From the NCBI RefSeq assembly GCF_000720725.1, contig NZ_JOCQ01000025.1, positions 38,415 through 102,414 on the forward strand: DNA of 64,000 nt, read 5' to 3'. This DNA comes from Streptomyces rimosus subsp. rimosus. Lineage in GTDB: Bacteria; Actinomycetota; Actinomycetes; Streptomycetales; Streptomycetaceae. Positions 33,145-41,151 of the stretch are shown here, piece after piece. The position numbers and the translations under genes were made by a program. The stretch's first letter is position 1. Each line of letters opens with the position of its first letter. The notes under the pieces were generated by a model, which was not told the origin of the DNA, made no database searches, and saw nothing but the letters and a program-made list of their open reading frames with translations.

Positions 33145-33885
33145 ATGCCCTCGCGCCTCTTCACCACCCGTACCGCCCGGATCGCCGCCTCCGCCGCGGC
33201 CGTCACCGCCGCTTTCTCGCTGACCGCGTGCGGCGGCGGCGAGAGCGGCGGGAAGGCGGGCGGGCCGGAGCAGCCCGCGGCCTCGGCCGGACCCGACGCC
33301 TCCGCCGGTTCCGCTCCTTCGGACGGCGCGGGAGGCTCCGGCGGTACGGGCCCGTCGGCCAAATCCCCCTCGGGCGTGGGCTCGCACGGCGGCCATGGCT
33401 CGAACGCGGCTCCCACCAAGAACAGCGCCGGAGGCAAGCACGGCACCGCGACCGGCGGGAAGTCCACGACCTGCACCGCGGCCAACACCAAGGTGACCGT
33501 CTCCAAGCTCAGCCGCCCCATCAACCACCTGCTGCTCACCCTCACCAACACCGGTTCGACCCGCTGCGACGCCTACCACTACCCGGCCCTCCGCTTCGAC
33601 GACGCCCAGGCGCCCACCGCGGTACGGCAGGACAGCAAGCCGCAGGCCGTGGTCTCCGTCGAACCGGGCAAGTCCGCGTACGCGGCCGTCCGTACGTCGG
33701 ACGCCACCGGGGAGGCCGACGGCGGCAAGAAGGTGCGCAGCCTGGAGGTCTTCTTCGCGAACCGGGACGGCGGCTACGGTGATCGCGCGGCCCGCCCCAC
33801 GCTGCCGAAGGGTACGTACATCGACGACTCCGCCCAGGTCACGTACTGGCAGAGCGAACTGGACGACGCTCTCCAGCTGTACTGA
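33145..33885 (+). CDS. DUF4232 domain lipoprotein
   Basis: 246 residues. Signal peptide and lipobox SLTAC (Cys29), about 80 residues of Gly/Ser/Ala linker, then a DUF4232 domain: TTCTAANTKVTVS, INHLLLTLTNTGSTRCDAYHYP and SAYAAVRTSDATG. DUF4232 is a beta-rich exported domain of unknown role, widespread in Streptomyces; the two Cys likely pair. ATG 33145 has GGGGAG 8 nt upstream. It follows the 38-residue ORF by 87 nt and may share its promoter. Confidence 0.87.
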   Translation: MPSRLFTTRTARIAASAAAVTAAFSLTACGGGESGGKAGGPEQPAASAGPDASAGSAPSDGAGGSGGTGPSAKSPSGVGSHGGHGSNAAPTKNSAGGKHGTATGGKSTTCTAANTKVTVSKLSRPINHLLLTLTNTGSTRCDAYHYPALRFDDAQAPTAVRQDSKPQAVVSVEPGKSAYAAVRTSDATGEADGGKKVRSLEVFFANRDGGYGDRAARPTLPKGTYIDDSAQVTYWQSELDDALQLY

Positions 33886-33918
33886 CCGGAGACGTTGATT
33901 GAAAGCACGGCGCTCCGA

Positions 33919-34890
33919 TCAGCAGTTACGAGGTGGGGCCGAGTGGCGTTCAAGCAGGTCTCTGGCGAGCTGACTGATGCGTTCGCGAGCCCTCTCTGGG
34001 GCGAGCACCTCGATATGGTCACCGAATTGGAGGAGCTGGCGCACTGACTCGATGGTGGGATAGCGCACGACGACGGTGCAACAACCATCTTCTGGGTCGG
34101 AAACTTCGTGGATGCGGTTGCCGAGTATGCGCCGCGCCAGGTCGATGCCGGTTTCTGGCAGGCGGATGGTCACGCTCACGCGGCCTTGCGCCTCGGTGCG
34201 TGCCTTCAACGCGGCCCACCTGGTGTGAAGGGTCTCACCAGGTCGAAGAACAGCCGGCGCGTTGAGCTGTTCGTAGGCCGAGAGTCGTTCCAGAGCGAAC
34301 AGCCGACCGTCCCCCTGGTCGTCGGCGATGAGATACCAGCGGCCTGACTTCGCCACGATCCCGTACGGGTCGACCACTCGCGTCGAGGCCCGCCTCTCGG
34401 CGCTGCGCCGGTACCGGATGCGCAGCCGACGGCGGTGCCGCAGTGCCGTAGCCAGATCCGCTACGTCGATCGCCGACTCCGAGCCGGCGAACCACGAGGT
34501 GCTTTCCACCAGCACCAGGTCCGCCAATCTCAGCAAGTTCGGTGGCTCAGGTGATCCAGCCTGGCGGGCAGCGATCTTGCGCGCGGCCGATTCCCACACC
34601 CCAGACAGGCCCATGCCTGCAAGCTGCGCGCTGTCCAAGCCAGCCACGGAGAGCGCCTCCAGCTCTGGTGGGTCCAGGTGGGATGCGTTGAGCCGCGCAC
34701 CGGGGAGCAAGATGATCCCGCCGTTCCGCCCCCGTTCTGCATAAACAGGCACACCCGCAGTTGAGAGTGCCTCCACGTCCCGCAGCACAGTCCGCCGAGA
34801 CACCTCCAGCCGCTTGGCGAGCTCGCTGGTGGTGATGCGCTGACGGGTCTGCAGGAGCAGCAGTAGGTGCAAGAGCCGCGAAGCCTTCAT
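33919..34890 (-). CDS. YafY-type regulator with HTH and WYL domains
   Basis: 323 residues. N-terminal DeoR-like winged helix: LAKRLEVSRRTVLRDVEALSTAG, quoted as LAKRLEVSRRTV and RDVEALSTAG. The WYL domain carries SGRWYLIADDQGDGRLFALERL and the C-terminal WCX-like extension. Such proteins repress or activate in response to a ligand bound by the WYL domain. It is divergent from the VOC protein gene with 95 bp between starts, where a GACAG-GTT-CTGTC palindrome sits. Base composition is less GC-rich than neighbouring core genes, hinting at transfer of this pair. Confidence 0.9.
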   Translation of the reverse strand: MKASRLLHLLLLLQTRQRITTSELAKRLEVSRRTVLRDVEALSTAGVPVYAERGRNGGIILLPGARLNASHLDPPELEALSVAGLDSAQLAGMGLSGVWESAARKIAARQAGSPEPPNLLRLADLVLVESTSWFAGSESAIDVADLATALRHRRRLRIRYRRSAERRASTRVVDPYGIVAKSGRWYLIADDQGDGRLFALERLSAYEQLNAPAVLRPGETLHTRWAALKARTEAQGRVSVTIRLPETGIDLARRILGNRIHEVSDPEDGCCTVVVRYPTIESVRQLLQFGDHIEVLAPERARERISQLARDLLERHSAPPRNC

Positions 34891-34915
34891 GCTCGCCGAT
34901 GTTCGCAGAAAAGGT

Positions 34916-34928
34916 GACAGGTTCTGTC
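34916..34928. promoter_or_regulatory. palindromic operator GACAG-N3-CTGTC
   Basis: A perfect 5+5 palindrome with a 3-bp centre, extended by T on the left and G on the right (TGACAG..CTGTCG), in the 95-bp gap between the WYL regulator and the VOC gene. It matches the kind of site I remember for YafY-family regulators. It is probably the only operator for both genes. Confidence 0.7.
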
Positions 34929-34985
34929 GCGATCAGACGATCCGCTGGAGCAGTACCAAGAAGTCAACCAGTTGAGGAGCGCTCC

Positions 34986-35351
34986 ATGGCCGCACCGAAC
35001 CTGTTCCTGATCGGCGTTCGCGACGCCCAGGCCGCTACCGCCTTCTACAGCGACCTGTTCGAGCTCGAACCGACCTTCACCAGTCCCCACTACGTGGCCT
35101 TCGAGGTTGCCCCCGGCGTCCTGTTCGCGCTGTGGACGGGATACAGCGAGCACGCTGTCCCGAGCACTCCTCGCACGAGCGAAGTCGGACTGATGATGCC
35201 GGGGCCATCGTCCGCAGTTGACGCGGTCTTCACGAGTTGGGTCTCGAAGGGGGTCCATGTCGTCGAGGAGCCGCACGACGCTGTCTTCGGCCGCACGTTC
35301 GTGATCACTGACCCCGATGGAAACCTCATCCGGGTCTCCCCGGTCGACTGA
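34986..35351 (+). CDS. VOC (glyoxalase/bleomycin resistance fold) family protein
   Basis: 121 residues, a single VOC module pair: LFLIGVRDAQAATAFYSDLF at the start and FVITDPDGNLIRVSPVD at the end, the usual first and last strands. Metal-ligand positions look weak, so it may bind rather than convert its ligand. GAGGAG lies 6 nt before ATG 34986. Controlled, most likely, by the divergent WYL regulator. Just after it come a strong hairpin and the IS481 remnant. Confidence 0.88.
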   Translation: MAAPNLFLIGVRDAQAATAFYSDLFELEPTFTSPHYVAFEVAPGVLFALWTGYSEHAVPSTPRTSEVGLMMPGPSSAVDAVFTSWVSKGVHVVEEPHDAVFGRTFVITDPDGNLIRVSPVD

Positions 35352-35385
35352 GCTGTACGTCCCCTCTCCACACCTCAAGGTGTCG

Positions 35386-35412
35386 AAGGGCCGGCCACGA
35401 TGGCCGGCCCTT
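35386..35412 (+). terminator. strong hairpin between the VOC gene and the transposase
   Basis: 12-nt perfect arms AAGGGCCGGCCA and TGGCCGGCCCTT around a 3-nt loop. It works as a terminator of the VOC gene, or protects the transposase from outside transcription if it belongs to the IS. Confidence 0.85.
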
Positions 35413-35434
35413 CAGCCTGTCCAGGAGCGCAGAA

Positions 35435-36420
35435 ATGTCCCATCCGAACGCCGTCCTCACCTCGCGCCACCGTCTGAAAGTCGCTCGACTCGTCGTCGAC
35501 GACGGCTGGCCGATCAGCGAAGTCGCGGCCCGGTTCCAGGTCTCCTGGCCGACCGTATAGCGCTGGGTCGACCGCTACCTTGCAGGCGAGTCCATGCAGG
35601 ACCGAACTCACGGCCGCGAAGGTCTCCGAACAGGACTCCCAAGGCCGTGACAAAGCGGTGCGTCAGCCTACGCCAACGTCTACGGGAAGGACCGGTCCAG
35701 CTCGCCGCGAGACTCGGCATCGCCCCGTCGACAGTGCACCGGATCCTGCGATCGGCCCGACTGAACCGCCTCGCCTACGTTGATCGCGCGACCGGTGAAC
35801 CCATCCGACGCTACGAGCACGACCACCCGGGATCGCTGGTTCACGTGGACGTGACAAAGCTCGGCAACATCCCCGATGGCGGCGGCTGGCGCTACGTCGG
35901 TCGTCGTCAAGGCGAGAAGCACCGTGTCGCGACACCGGGCAAGTCCCGCAATGCCTACGGCAGCCCGAAGCTCGGTCATGCGTTCGTGCACACGGTCATC
36001 GGCGACCACTCCCGCGTCGCCTTCACCGAGGCCCACGATGACGAAACTGCCGTGACGGCGGTCGGCGTACTGCATCGCGCGGCGGAGTGGTTCGCCAAGC
36101 GCGGCGTCGTCATCGCGAGGGTGCTCTCGGACAATGGAGGCGCCTATCGCTCCTATCTGTGGCGCGACACGTGCGACACCCTCTCGATCACGCCGAAGTA
36201 CACCCGCCCTTACCGTCCGCAGACCAACGGGAAGGTCGAACGCTTTCACCGCACCATGGCAGACGGCTGGGCCTACGCCCGCTGCTACGCCTCCGAGGCC
36301 GAACGCCGAAGTGAGTTGAAAAGCTGGTTGCACTACTACAACCACCACAGACCCCATACGGCATGCGGGAGCCTGCCGCCGTTCTCACGATTGATCAACG
36401 TGCCCGGTCAGTACATCTAG
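35435..36420 (+). pseudogene. IS481-family transposase, broken by a nonsense codon and a frameshift
   Basis: The first frame starts MSHPNAVLTSRHRL with the usual IS481 N-terminal HTH but hits TAG at 35558 (codon 42, in SWPTV-stop-RWVDRYLAG). A one-base shift near 35600-35640 then moves the similarity to another frame, where SPNRTPKAVTKRC and the DDE catalytic domain continue: LVHVDVTKLGNIPDGGGWR, VIGDHSRVAFTEAHDDE, VLSDNGGAY, then YRPQTNGKVERFHRTMADGW. The catalytic core is intact, but no full-length product is possible without recoding. About 328 residues would be expected. Confidence 0.92.
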
Positions 36421-36519
36421 CAGCGGCCACGGCGCTGCCGGGATTGCGCAACCAGCCACTCCGCTCCCGACGTCCCCACCAGCAACAACCAACCGGTGGA
36501 CTTGGGGAAAGGTCACTTC

Positions 36520-37449
36520 ATGCGCAAGCCCACGTCGTTTCTCACCCGGCGGTCCGTGCTCGGCGCCGGCCTCGGCCTCGGCGGGGCGCTCGCCCTCGGC
36601 AGCACGCCGGCGTACGCGTCCCCGGACGCCGCCGCCGCGCACCCCGCCGCCACCCGCCGTCTGCGCGACCTGGAACAGGAACACCAGGCCCGCATCGGCG
36701 TCTTCGCCGTCAACCTCACCACCGGCGCGTCCCTGCTCCACCGCGCCCACGAGCTGTTCCCGATCTGCTCCGTCTTCAAGCCGCTCGCCGTCGCGGCCGT
36801 ACTGCGCGACCTCGACCACGACGGCACCGAACTGTCCCGCCGCATCCACTACACCGAGTCCGACGTGACGAAGTCCGGCCACGCGCCCATCACCAAGCTC
36901 CACGTGGCCACCGGCATGACCATTCGGGAGCTGTGCGACGCGACGATCCGCTTCAGCGACAACTGTGCCGGCAACCTCCTGCTGCGCGAGCTGGGCGGCC
37001 CGACCGCCGTCACCCGCTTCTGCCGCTCCCTCGGCGACCCGGTCACCCGTCTCGACCGCTGGGAGCCGGAACTGAACTCCGCCGAGCCCGGCCGCCGTAC
37101 GGACACCACCACCCCGTACGCCATCGCCCGCACCTACCGGCGGCTCGTCCTCGGCAGCGCCCTGGACCACCCGGACCGCGCACTGCTGACCGACTGGCTG
37201 CTGCGCAACACCACCAGCGTGGAGAGGTTCCGCAAGGGCCTGCCGAAAGACTGGAAGGTGGCCGACAAGTCCGGCGGCGGCAGCACGTACGGGACGAGCA
37301 ACGACGTGGCCATCGCCTGGACTCCGGACGGCGCCCCCATCGTCCTCGCCCTCTTCACCCACAAGCCGACGCAGCCCACCGCCTCGGGCGACACTCCCCT
37401 GGTCATCAAGGCCGCCACCGCCATGTCCGAGGCGGTCGCCCCCGCCTAA
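36520..37449 (+). CDS. bla: class A beta-lactamase
   Basis: 309 residues. Tat-like signal (LTRRSVLGAGLGLGG) followed by an Ala-rich cleavage region. Active-site motifs are present in order: CSVFKPLA (Ser-x-x-Lys), FSDNCAG (SDN loop), WEPELNSAEPG (omega-loop Glu with LN) and ADKSGGGSTYG (KSG in place of the more common KTG). It would hydrolyse penicillins outside the membrane. ATG 36520 has GGGGAAAGG about 9 nt upstream; a GTG at 36496 is also in frame. It lies 99 nt after the dead IS. No BlaI/AmpR-type regulator is adjacent. Confidence 0.93.
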   Translation: MRKPTSFLTRRSVLGAGLGLGGALALGSTPAYASPDAAAAHPAATRRLRDLEQEHQARIGVFAVNLTTGASLLHRAHELFPICSVFKPLAVAAVLRDLDHDGTELSRRIHYTESDVTKSGHAPITKLHVATGMTIRELCDATIRFSDNCAGNLLLRELGGPTAVTRFCRSLGDPVTRLDRWEPELNSAEPGRRTDTTTPYAIARTYRRLVLGSALDHPDRALLTDWLLRNTTSVERFRKGLPKDWKVADKSGGGSTYGTSNDVAIAWTPDGAPIVLALFTHKPTQPTASGDTPLVIKAATAMSEAVAPA

Positions 37450-37471
37450 CCCGCACCCTCCCCACCGCTCG

Positions 37472-37505
37472 CTGCCCCGGCCGTCACCTCCCGCCGGGGC
37501 AGTTT
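37472..37505 (+). terminator. hairpin terminator after the beta-lactamase gene
   Basis: 10-nt perfect arms CTGCCCCGGC (37472-37481) and GCCGGGGCAG (37493-37502), followed by TTT. Confidence 0.85.
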
Positions 37506-37571
37506 GCCGCGGCCCACACCATCCCGTAAATTCCTCTCCTTCCGCCCAAGGGCCTGGCCACCGCGGTCACC

Positions 37572-38192
37572 GTGTTGCTGTGCACTGCCATCGCCGCCGG
37601 TCTCTTCGCACTCGGCACCGACGTGAACCTCGTGTCGCTTCTGGGAAATCTGGAAGTCGCCACCGAACAAGAGGCCTTGCGGGCCGACGCTCTGATGACG
37701 CTGGCGGGCAACCTGCAGGGCTGCGCCCTGTTCGCCACAGGCGTCGTCTTCATCATCTGGTTCCACCGCTCCCGGGTGAACGCCGAGCACTACACCCGGG
37801 ACGTGTGCACCCTCGGCCGCGGCTGGGCCATCGGCTCCTGGTTCATACCGATCGGCAACCTGGGGCTGCCGTTCCGTGTCGCGAAGGAGACCTGGCAGGC
37901 CAGCGCCCAGTCAGCGCCCCACGGTTCCTGGCGTACGGTCTCGACGGCACCTGTGCGGGCCTGGTGGGCGGTGTGGATTCTGGGGGCGGGCCTCGGCAAC
38001 GTCGGTTACGCTCTCGCGCTGGCGACGGACACGCCGGAGACCGCTCGCTTGGGCATGACAGCGGTTGCCGTGGCCGACCTCCTGGACATCACCGCCGCCG
38101 TCCTCGCCATCCTCTTCGTCCGCAAGCTGACCCGTATGCAGCAGACCGCCGCGGCCCCGTACACAGCGCCCCGCCCCAGCCCGCAGCCCTGA
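37572..38192 (+). CDS. DUF4328 family membrane protein, apparently short at the N-terminus
   Basis: 206 residues from GTG 37572. Family core is clear: VVFIIWFHRSRVNAEHY, GWAIGSWFIPIGNLGLP, then VRAWWAVWILGAG and LLDITAAVLAILFVRKL, about four helices. The first helix is already open in the GTG frame before the start (RPRGLATAVTV upstream of VLLCTAIAAGLF), back to a TAA at 37527. DUF4328 proteins usually begin well before this, often with a zinc-ribbon or Pro-rich tail. Either translation begins inside helix 1, or at a non-standard codon such as ATT 37530, or the gene has lost its 5' end and is decaying. No ribosome site is visible. Confidence 0.65.
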   Translation: MLLCTAIAAGLFALGTDVNLVSLLGNLEVATEQEALRADALMTLAGNLQGCALFATGVVFIIWFHRSRVNAEHYTRDVCTLGRGWAIGSWFIPIGNLGLPFRVAKETWQASAQSAPHGSWRTVSTAPVRAWWAVWILGAGLGNVGYALALATDTPETARLGMTAVAVADLLDITAAVLAILFVRKLTRMQQTAAAPYTAPRPSPQP

Positions 38193-38224
38193 GGCCCGGG
38201 CGCTCCCGGTCCGCGAACCCGAAG

Positions 38225-38248
38225 CAAGGCGCCGCCCCCGGCGCCTTG
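38225..38248 (+). terminator. hairpin after the DUF4328 gene
   Basis: 9-nt arms CAAGGCGCC and GGCGCCTTG with a 6-nt loop, 33 nt after the stop codon and 37 nt before the MFS start. Confidence 0.75.
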
Positions 38249-38284
38249 ACCTTCACACCGGTGTCAGTGCCTACGGTCCCGCGC

Positions 38285-39550
38285 ATGTCACCCAGCACCG
38301 GACCCCGCCCAGCTGCCCGCCTCCTTCTCCTCTCCCTCCTCGTCTTCATCATCGGCACCATCGAGTTCCTGCCGGTCGGCCTGCTGCCCGACATCAGCCG
38401 CGACCTGGGTGTCGACCCGTCCCGTACCGGGCTCCTCGTCACCGTGTACGCCTTCACCGTCGGCCTGACAGCGGCACCGCTCACCGCCCGCACGTCCGCC
38501 TGGCCCCGCAAACGCCTCTTCCTCACCACCTGCGCGGTTTTCATGGCCGCCACCGCACTCTCCGGGCTCTCCCCCGACTACACGTCCCTGGCCGCGAGTC
38601 GCCTCCTCTGCGGCCTGGCCCACGGCGTCTTCTACGCCATCGTCGCCGGGTACGCGGCGGCCATCGCCGGGCCGGGCCGCTCGGGCCGGGCCACGGCGAT
38701 CGTCTTCGCAGGCGTTTCCCTCGCCTTCGTCGTGGGTGTGCCGCTCGGGACGGCGGCCGGTACGGCCTTCGGCTGGCGCACCGCGTTCCTCGCCACCGCA
38801 GCGCTGGGCCTGGTCGCGCTGCTCACCGCCGCGCGCCTGCTGCCGCCCGTGCCACCCGGCCCGCCCTTGCGCGTCTCCGACCTGCCCCGGGTCGCCTGTA
38901 CCCCGGGCCTGGCCCCGGTCGTCCTGACCACCGGCCTCGTCATCCTCGGCCACTTCACGCTCTACACGTACGTGACCGAATACCTCCACGACGCCGCCGG
39001 CTTCACCCACGCCTCCGTCAGCCCCGTACTCCTCCTCTTCGGCCTCACGGGCCTGGCGGGCACCTTGATCAGCGGCTCTCTTGTCGACTCCCGCCCCCGC
39101 GCCACGCTCCTCGGCACACTCGCCCTGATGGCCGTCTCCCTCACCGCCCTGGGCGCGGCCCCGGTGAACCGTCCGCTCCTCTTCCTCTCCATCGCCACCT
39201 GGGGCCTGGCCTGCACCGCCCTCCCCGTCTGCTTCCAGACCGCCGTCCTGCGCACGGCCCGCGAGGCCCCCGACGCCGCGTCCTCCCTCTACGTCGCCGC
39301 GTTCAATACCGGTATCGGAGCGGGCGCCCTGACCGGCAGCCTCCTCCTGACCGCCGCCCCACCGGCGGCCCTCCCCTGGGCCGCCCTGGCCCTGCTCCTC
39401 GCCGGTACGGCAACGACCCTCCTCACCCGGCCTTCCCGCCCCGCAACGGACACCCCTCCCCCAGCTCAAACCACATCACCTTGCCCCCGCCCGACCCCAA
39501 CGCCCCCGCCCCGTACGCGAACCCGCCGAAGCTCTCGGCACACAACCTGA
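38285..39550 (+). CDS. MFS transporter, DHA1/AraJ-like
   Basis: 421 residues, twelve hydrophobic segments beginning LLLLSLLVFIIGTIEFLPVG. MFS signatures include GLLVTVYAFTVGLTAAPLTA and SRLLCGLAHGVFYA; this pattern fits the AraJ/PbuE-type drug or nucleoside exporter group. The C-terminal about 35 residues are Pro/Thr/Arg-rich and are encoded on the strand opposite the 3' end of the ATPase gene, a 128-nt tail-to-tail overlap. TACGGT ends 7 nt before ATG, so translation is likely leaderless. Substrate unknown. Confidence 0.9.
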   Translation: MSPSTGPRPAARLLLLSLLVFIIGTIEFLPVGLLPDISRDLGVDPSRTGLLVTVYAFTVGLTAAPLTARTSAWPRKRLFLTTCAVFMAATALSGLSPDYTSLAASRLLCGLAHGVFYAIVAGYAAAIAGPGRSGRATAIVFAGVSLAFVVGVPLGTAAGTAFGWRTAFLATAALGLVALLTAARLLPPVPPGPPLRVSDLPRVACTPGLAPVVLTTGLVILGHFTLYTYVTEYLHDAAGFTHASVSPVLLLFGLTGLAGTLISGSLVDSRPRATLLGTLALMAVSLTALGAAPVNRPLLFLSIATWGLACTALPVCFQTAVLRTAREAPDAASSLYVAAFNTGIGAGALTGSLLLTAAPPAALPWAALALLLAGTATTLLTRPSRPATDTPPPAQTTSPCPRPTPTPPPRTRTRRSSRHTT

Positions 39551-39860
39551 CCAGCCCCAGCCCCCGCCCGGCCTCGGCCGCCGACCCGGCCACCGCGGCC
39601 GAATCGAAGATCGGCAACTCCGGATTCCCGTCCCACACGCTGACGCGCAGGCGCGCCCCGATCCGCTTCACCCGCACGTTGGCCGGCCCCTTCGCGTACC
39701 GGTACGAGTTGGCGATCAACTCCGACGCCAACAGCTCCGCCCCGTCGACCAGTTCCGTCTCCCCGTGCTCTTCCAGCACCAGCCGCACCACCCGCCGCGC
39801 GACGCGCGGAGCGAGGGGATTGTCGGACATCTCGAACGCGTACTCCCAGCCACCGGACAT
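39423..39860 (-). CDS. HATPase_c anti-sigma-type ATP-binding protein (RsbW/SpoIIAB-like)
   Basis: 145 residues from ATG 39860 (GGAGG 6 nt upstream). GHKL ATPase boxes: ELIANSYRYA (N-box Asn), VSVWDGNPELP (G1 Asp) and AGRGLGLVRLCAE (G2). This small single-domain form is the third partner of many XRE/DUF5753 + DUF397 cassettes in Streptomyces; those genes lie divergently next door. It probably binds and controls a sigma factor or the XRE partner. Its 3' end overlaps the MFS gene by 128 nt. Confidence 0.88.
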   Translation of the reverse strand: MSGGWEYAFEMSDNPLAPRVARRVVRLVLEEHGETELVDGAELLASELIANSYRYAKGPANVRVKRIGARLRVSVWDGNPELPIFDSAAVAGSAAEAGRGLGLVRLCAESFGGFAYGAGALGSGGGKVMWFELGEGCPLRGGKAG

Positions 39861-39889
39861 GCGAAGCCTCCGTTGCGGATGCGCAGTTG

Positions 39890-39964
39890 ACTCACGCGGA
39901 GCGTGAGTGATGCGCGACACACAGTAGCGGCGCCGGGGCCGTCATGCACCCACTTCTGGTGCAT
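39890..39964. promoter_or_regulatory. two inverted repeats in the ATPase / XRE divergent promoter
   Basis: First: ACTCACGC-GGA-GCGTGAGT at 39890-39908, perfect over 8 bp per arm. Second: ATGCACC-N7-GGTGCAT at 39944-39964, perfect over 7 bp per arm. Both lie in the 170-bp gap between the starts of the ATPase and the XRE gene and are candidate operators for the XRE protein. Confidence 0.6.
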
Positions 39965-40030
39965 ACATGTCCCGCTGGACCCGTGACTGACTCCCCCGGC
40001 AGACTGTGCGCGATACGAGAGTGAGGGTCG

Positions 40031-40882
40031 ATGCCACCCAGAGCCACACCGACAGTGCGCCAGCAGCGCCTAGGCGCAGAGTTGCGCAAACTTCGCGAGA
40101 GCGCTGGGATGACCGCTTCGGCCGCCGGTTCCTTGCTCGGCGTCGATCAAGCGCGGATCAGCAACATCGAGCGCGGTCGGGCCGGCATCAGCGCCACCCG
40201 CCTACGCACGCTGGCTTGCAACTACGCCTGCGCAAACCAGCCCCTCATCGAGGCGCTCGCAGCCATGGCAGGCGATCGTGTCCGCCACTGGTGGGAGGAG
40301 TACCGCGGCATCCTGCCTGCCGGACAACTCGACATCGCCGAGATGGAATTCCACGCTTCCGAACTCCGAACAGCGCAGACCTCCACTTTGCCCGGCCTTC
40401 TACAAACCATCGACCATGCGCGCGTCGTCTTCAACCAGGGCGTACCACCATTGCCGCCGCACGAGGTCGAGCACCGCTCCTCGTTTCGCATCAAGCGGCA
40501 AGACGCCATTTACCGGGACGGCGCCGTCCCATATACCGCGATCATTCACGAAGCCGCGCTACGAATGCAGTTCGGCGGGCCCTCGATTGCCCGTAAGCAG
40601 CTTGAGCACATCATCACGACAAGCGAACGGGACAACGTCACCGTCCTGGTGATCCCGTTCTCGAAGGGCGAGTTCCCAGGGTCCGGGCAGACGATCATGT
40701 ATGCCGCCGGGCCAACGCCGGAGCTCGACACAGTGCAGCTCGACCAAATGGGCGGCCCGATGTTTCACGATGCAGCTGCCCAGCTGTCCCGATATCGCGA
40801 AGTCATGGAGATGCTGGCCCGGAAGGCACTTTCCGCAGCCGCTTCTCGGGACTTCATCCACCACATCGCCCGCGAACTGTGA
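40031..40882 (+). CDS. XRE-family regulator with DUF5753 domain (WhiJ-like)
   Basis: 283 residues. N-terminal HTH_31-type helix-turn-helix: LGAELRKLRESAGMTASAAG and QARISNIERGRAGI. The DUF5753 domain follows: EFHASELRTAQTSTLPGLLQT, quoted as ELRTAQTSTLPGLLQT, and VIPFSKGEFPGSGQTIMY. WhiJ and its many paralogues have this layout and act with DUF397 partners in development or local gene control. GAGGGTCG lies before ATG. It overlaps the DUF397 gene by 4 nt (GTGA). Confidence 0.92.
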   Translation: MPPRATPTVRQQRLGAELRKLRESAGMTASAAGSLLGVDQARISNIERGRAGISATRLRTLACNYACANQPLIEALAAMAGDRVRHWWEEYRGILPAGQLDIAEMEFHASELRTAQTSTLPGLLQTIDHARVVFNQGVPPLPPHEVEHRSSFRIKRQDAIYRDGAVPYTAIIHEAALRMQFGGPSIARKQLEHIITTSERDNVTVLVIPFSKGEFPGSGQTIMYAAGPTPELDTVQLDQMGGPMFHDAAAQLSRYREVMEMLARKALSAAASRDFIHHIAREL

Positions 40883-41085
40883 AAGGCATGACCGTGACGC
40901 CCGTCCACTGGCAGAAGTCGTCCTACTGCGCAGATTCCAGCAATTGCCTGTCCCTCGCCGCCTCCCCCGACACCACCATCCACATCCGAGAAAGCGAAAC
41001 CCCCCACACGGTGGTCACCATCACCCGATCCCAGCTCGGCATCCTCATAGACGCCATCAGGGCAGGAACCCTGACCAGCCCCTGA
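40879..41085 (+). CDS. DUF397 domain protein
   Basis: 68 residues with the DUF397 signature HWQKSSYCADSSNCLSLA and TVVTITRSQLGILIDAIRAG. It is the obligate small partner of XRE/DUF5753 regulators and probably antagonises or tunes the DNA-binding partner. The GTG at 40879 overlaps the upstream stop; an ATG at 40888 (MTVTPVHW) is an alternative. Forms, with the divergent ATPase, one of the genus's many three-gene cassettes. Confidence 0.92.
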   Translation: MKGMTVTPVHWQKSSYCADSSNCLSLAASPDTTIHIRESETPHTVVTITRSQLGILIDAIRAGTLTSP

Positions 41086-41151
41086 ACGCCTCCGGAGCTC
41101 GTCAATAGCAAGCATCCGATTGCACCCCTGTGGGCGATGGTGGGGCACGGG

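Larger units (their letters stand above)
35354..36420 (+). mobile_element. IS481-family insertion sequence, inactive (ends tentative)
   Basis: The interior is clear from the transposase remnant. The ends are not certain: TGTAC at 35354 and its complement GTACA ending at 36415 could be the tips, as IS481 elements usually end TGT...ACA, but further terminal matching is poor and no flanking target duplication is convincing. The left tip would lie 3 nt after the VOC stop and would place the hairpin at 35386-35412 inside the element; alternatively the left end lies after 35412. Confidence 0.45.

Noticed and set aside
36520..37449. Beta-lactamase as cargo of a composite transposon
   Set aside because: Only one IS remnant is present, on one side, and the gene has normal Streptomyces codon use.
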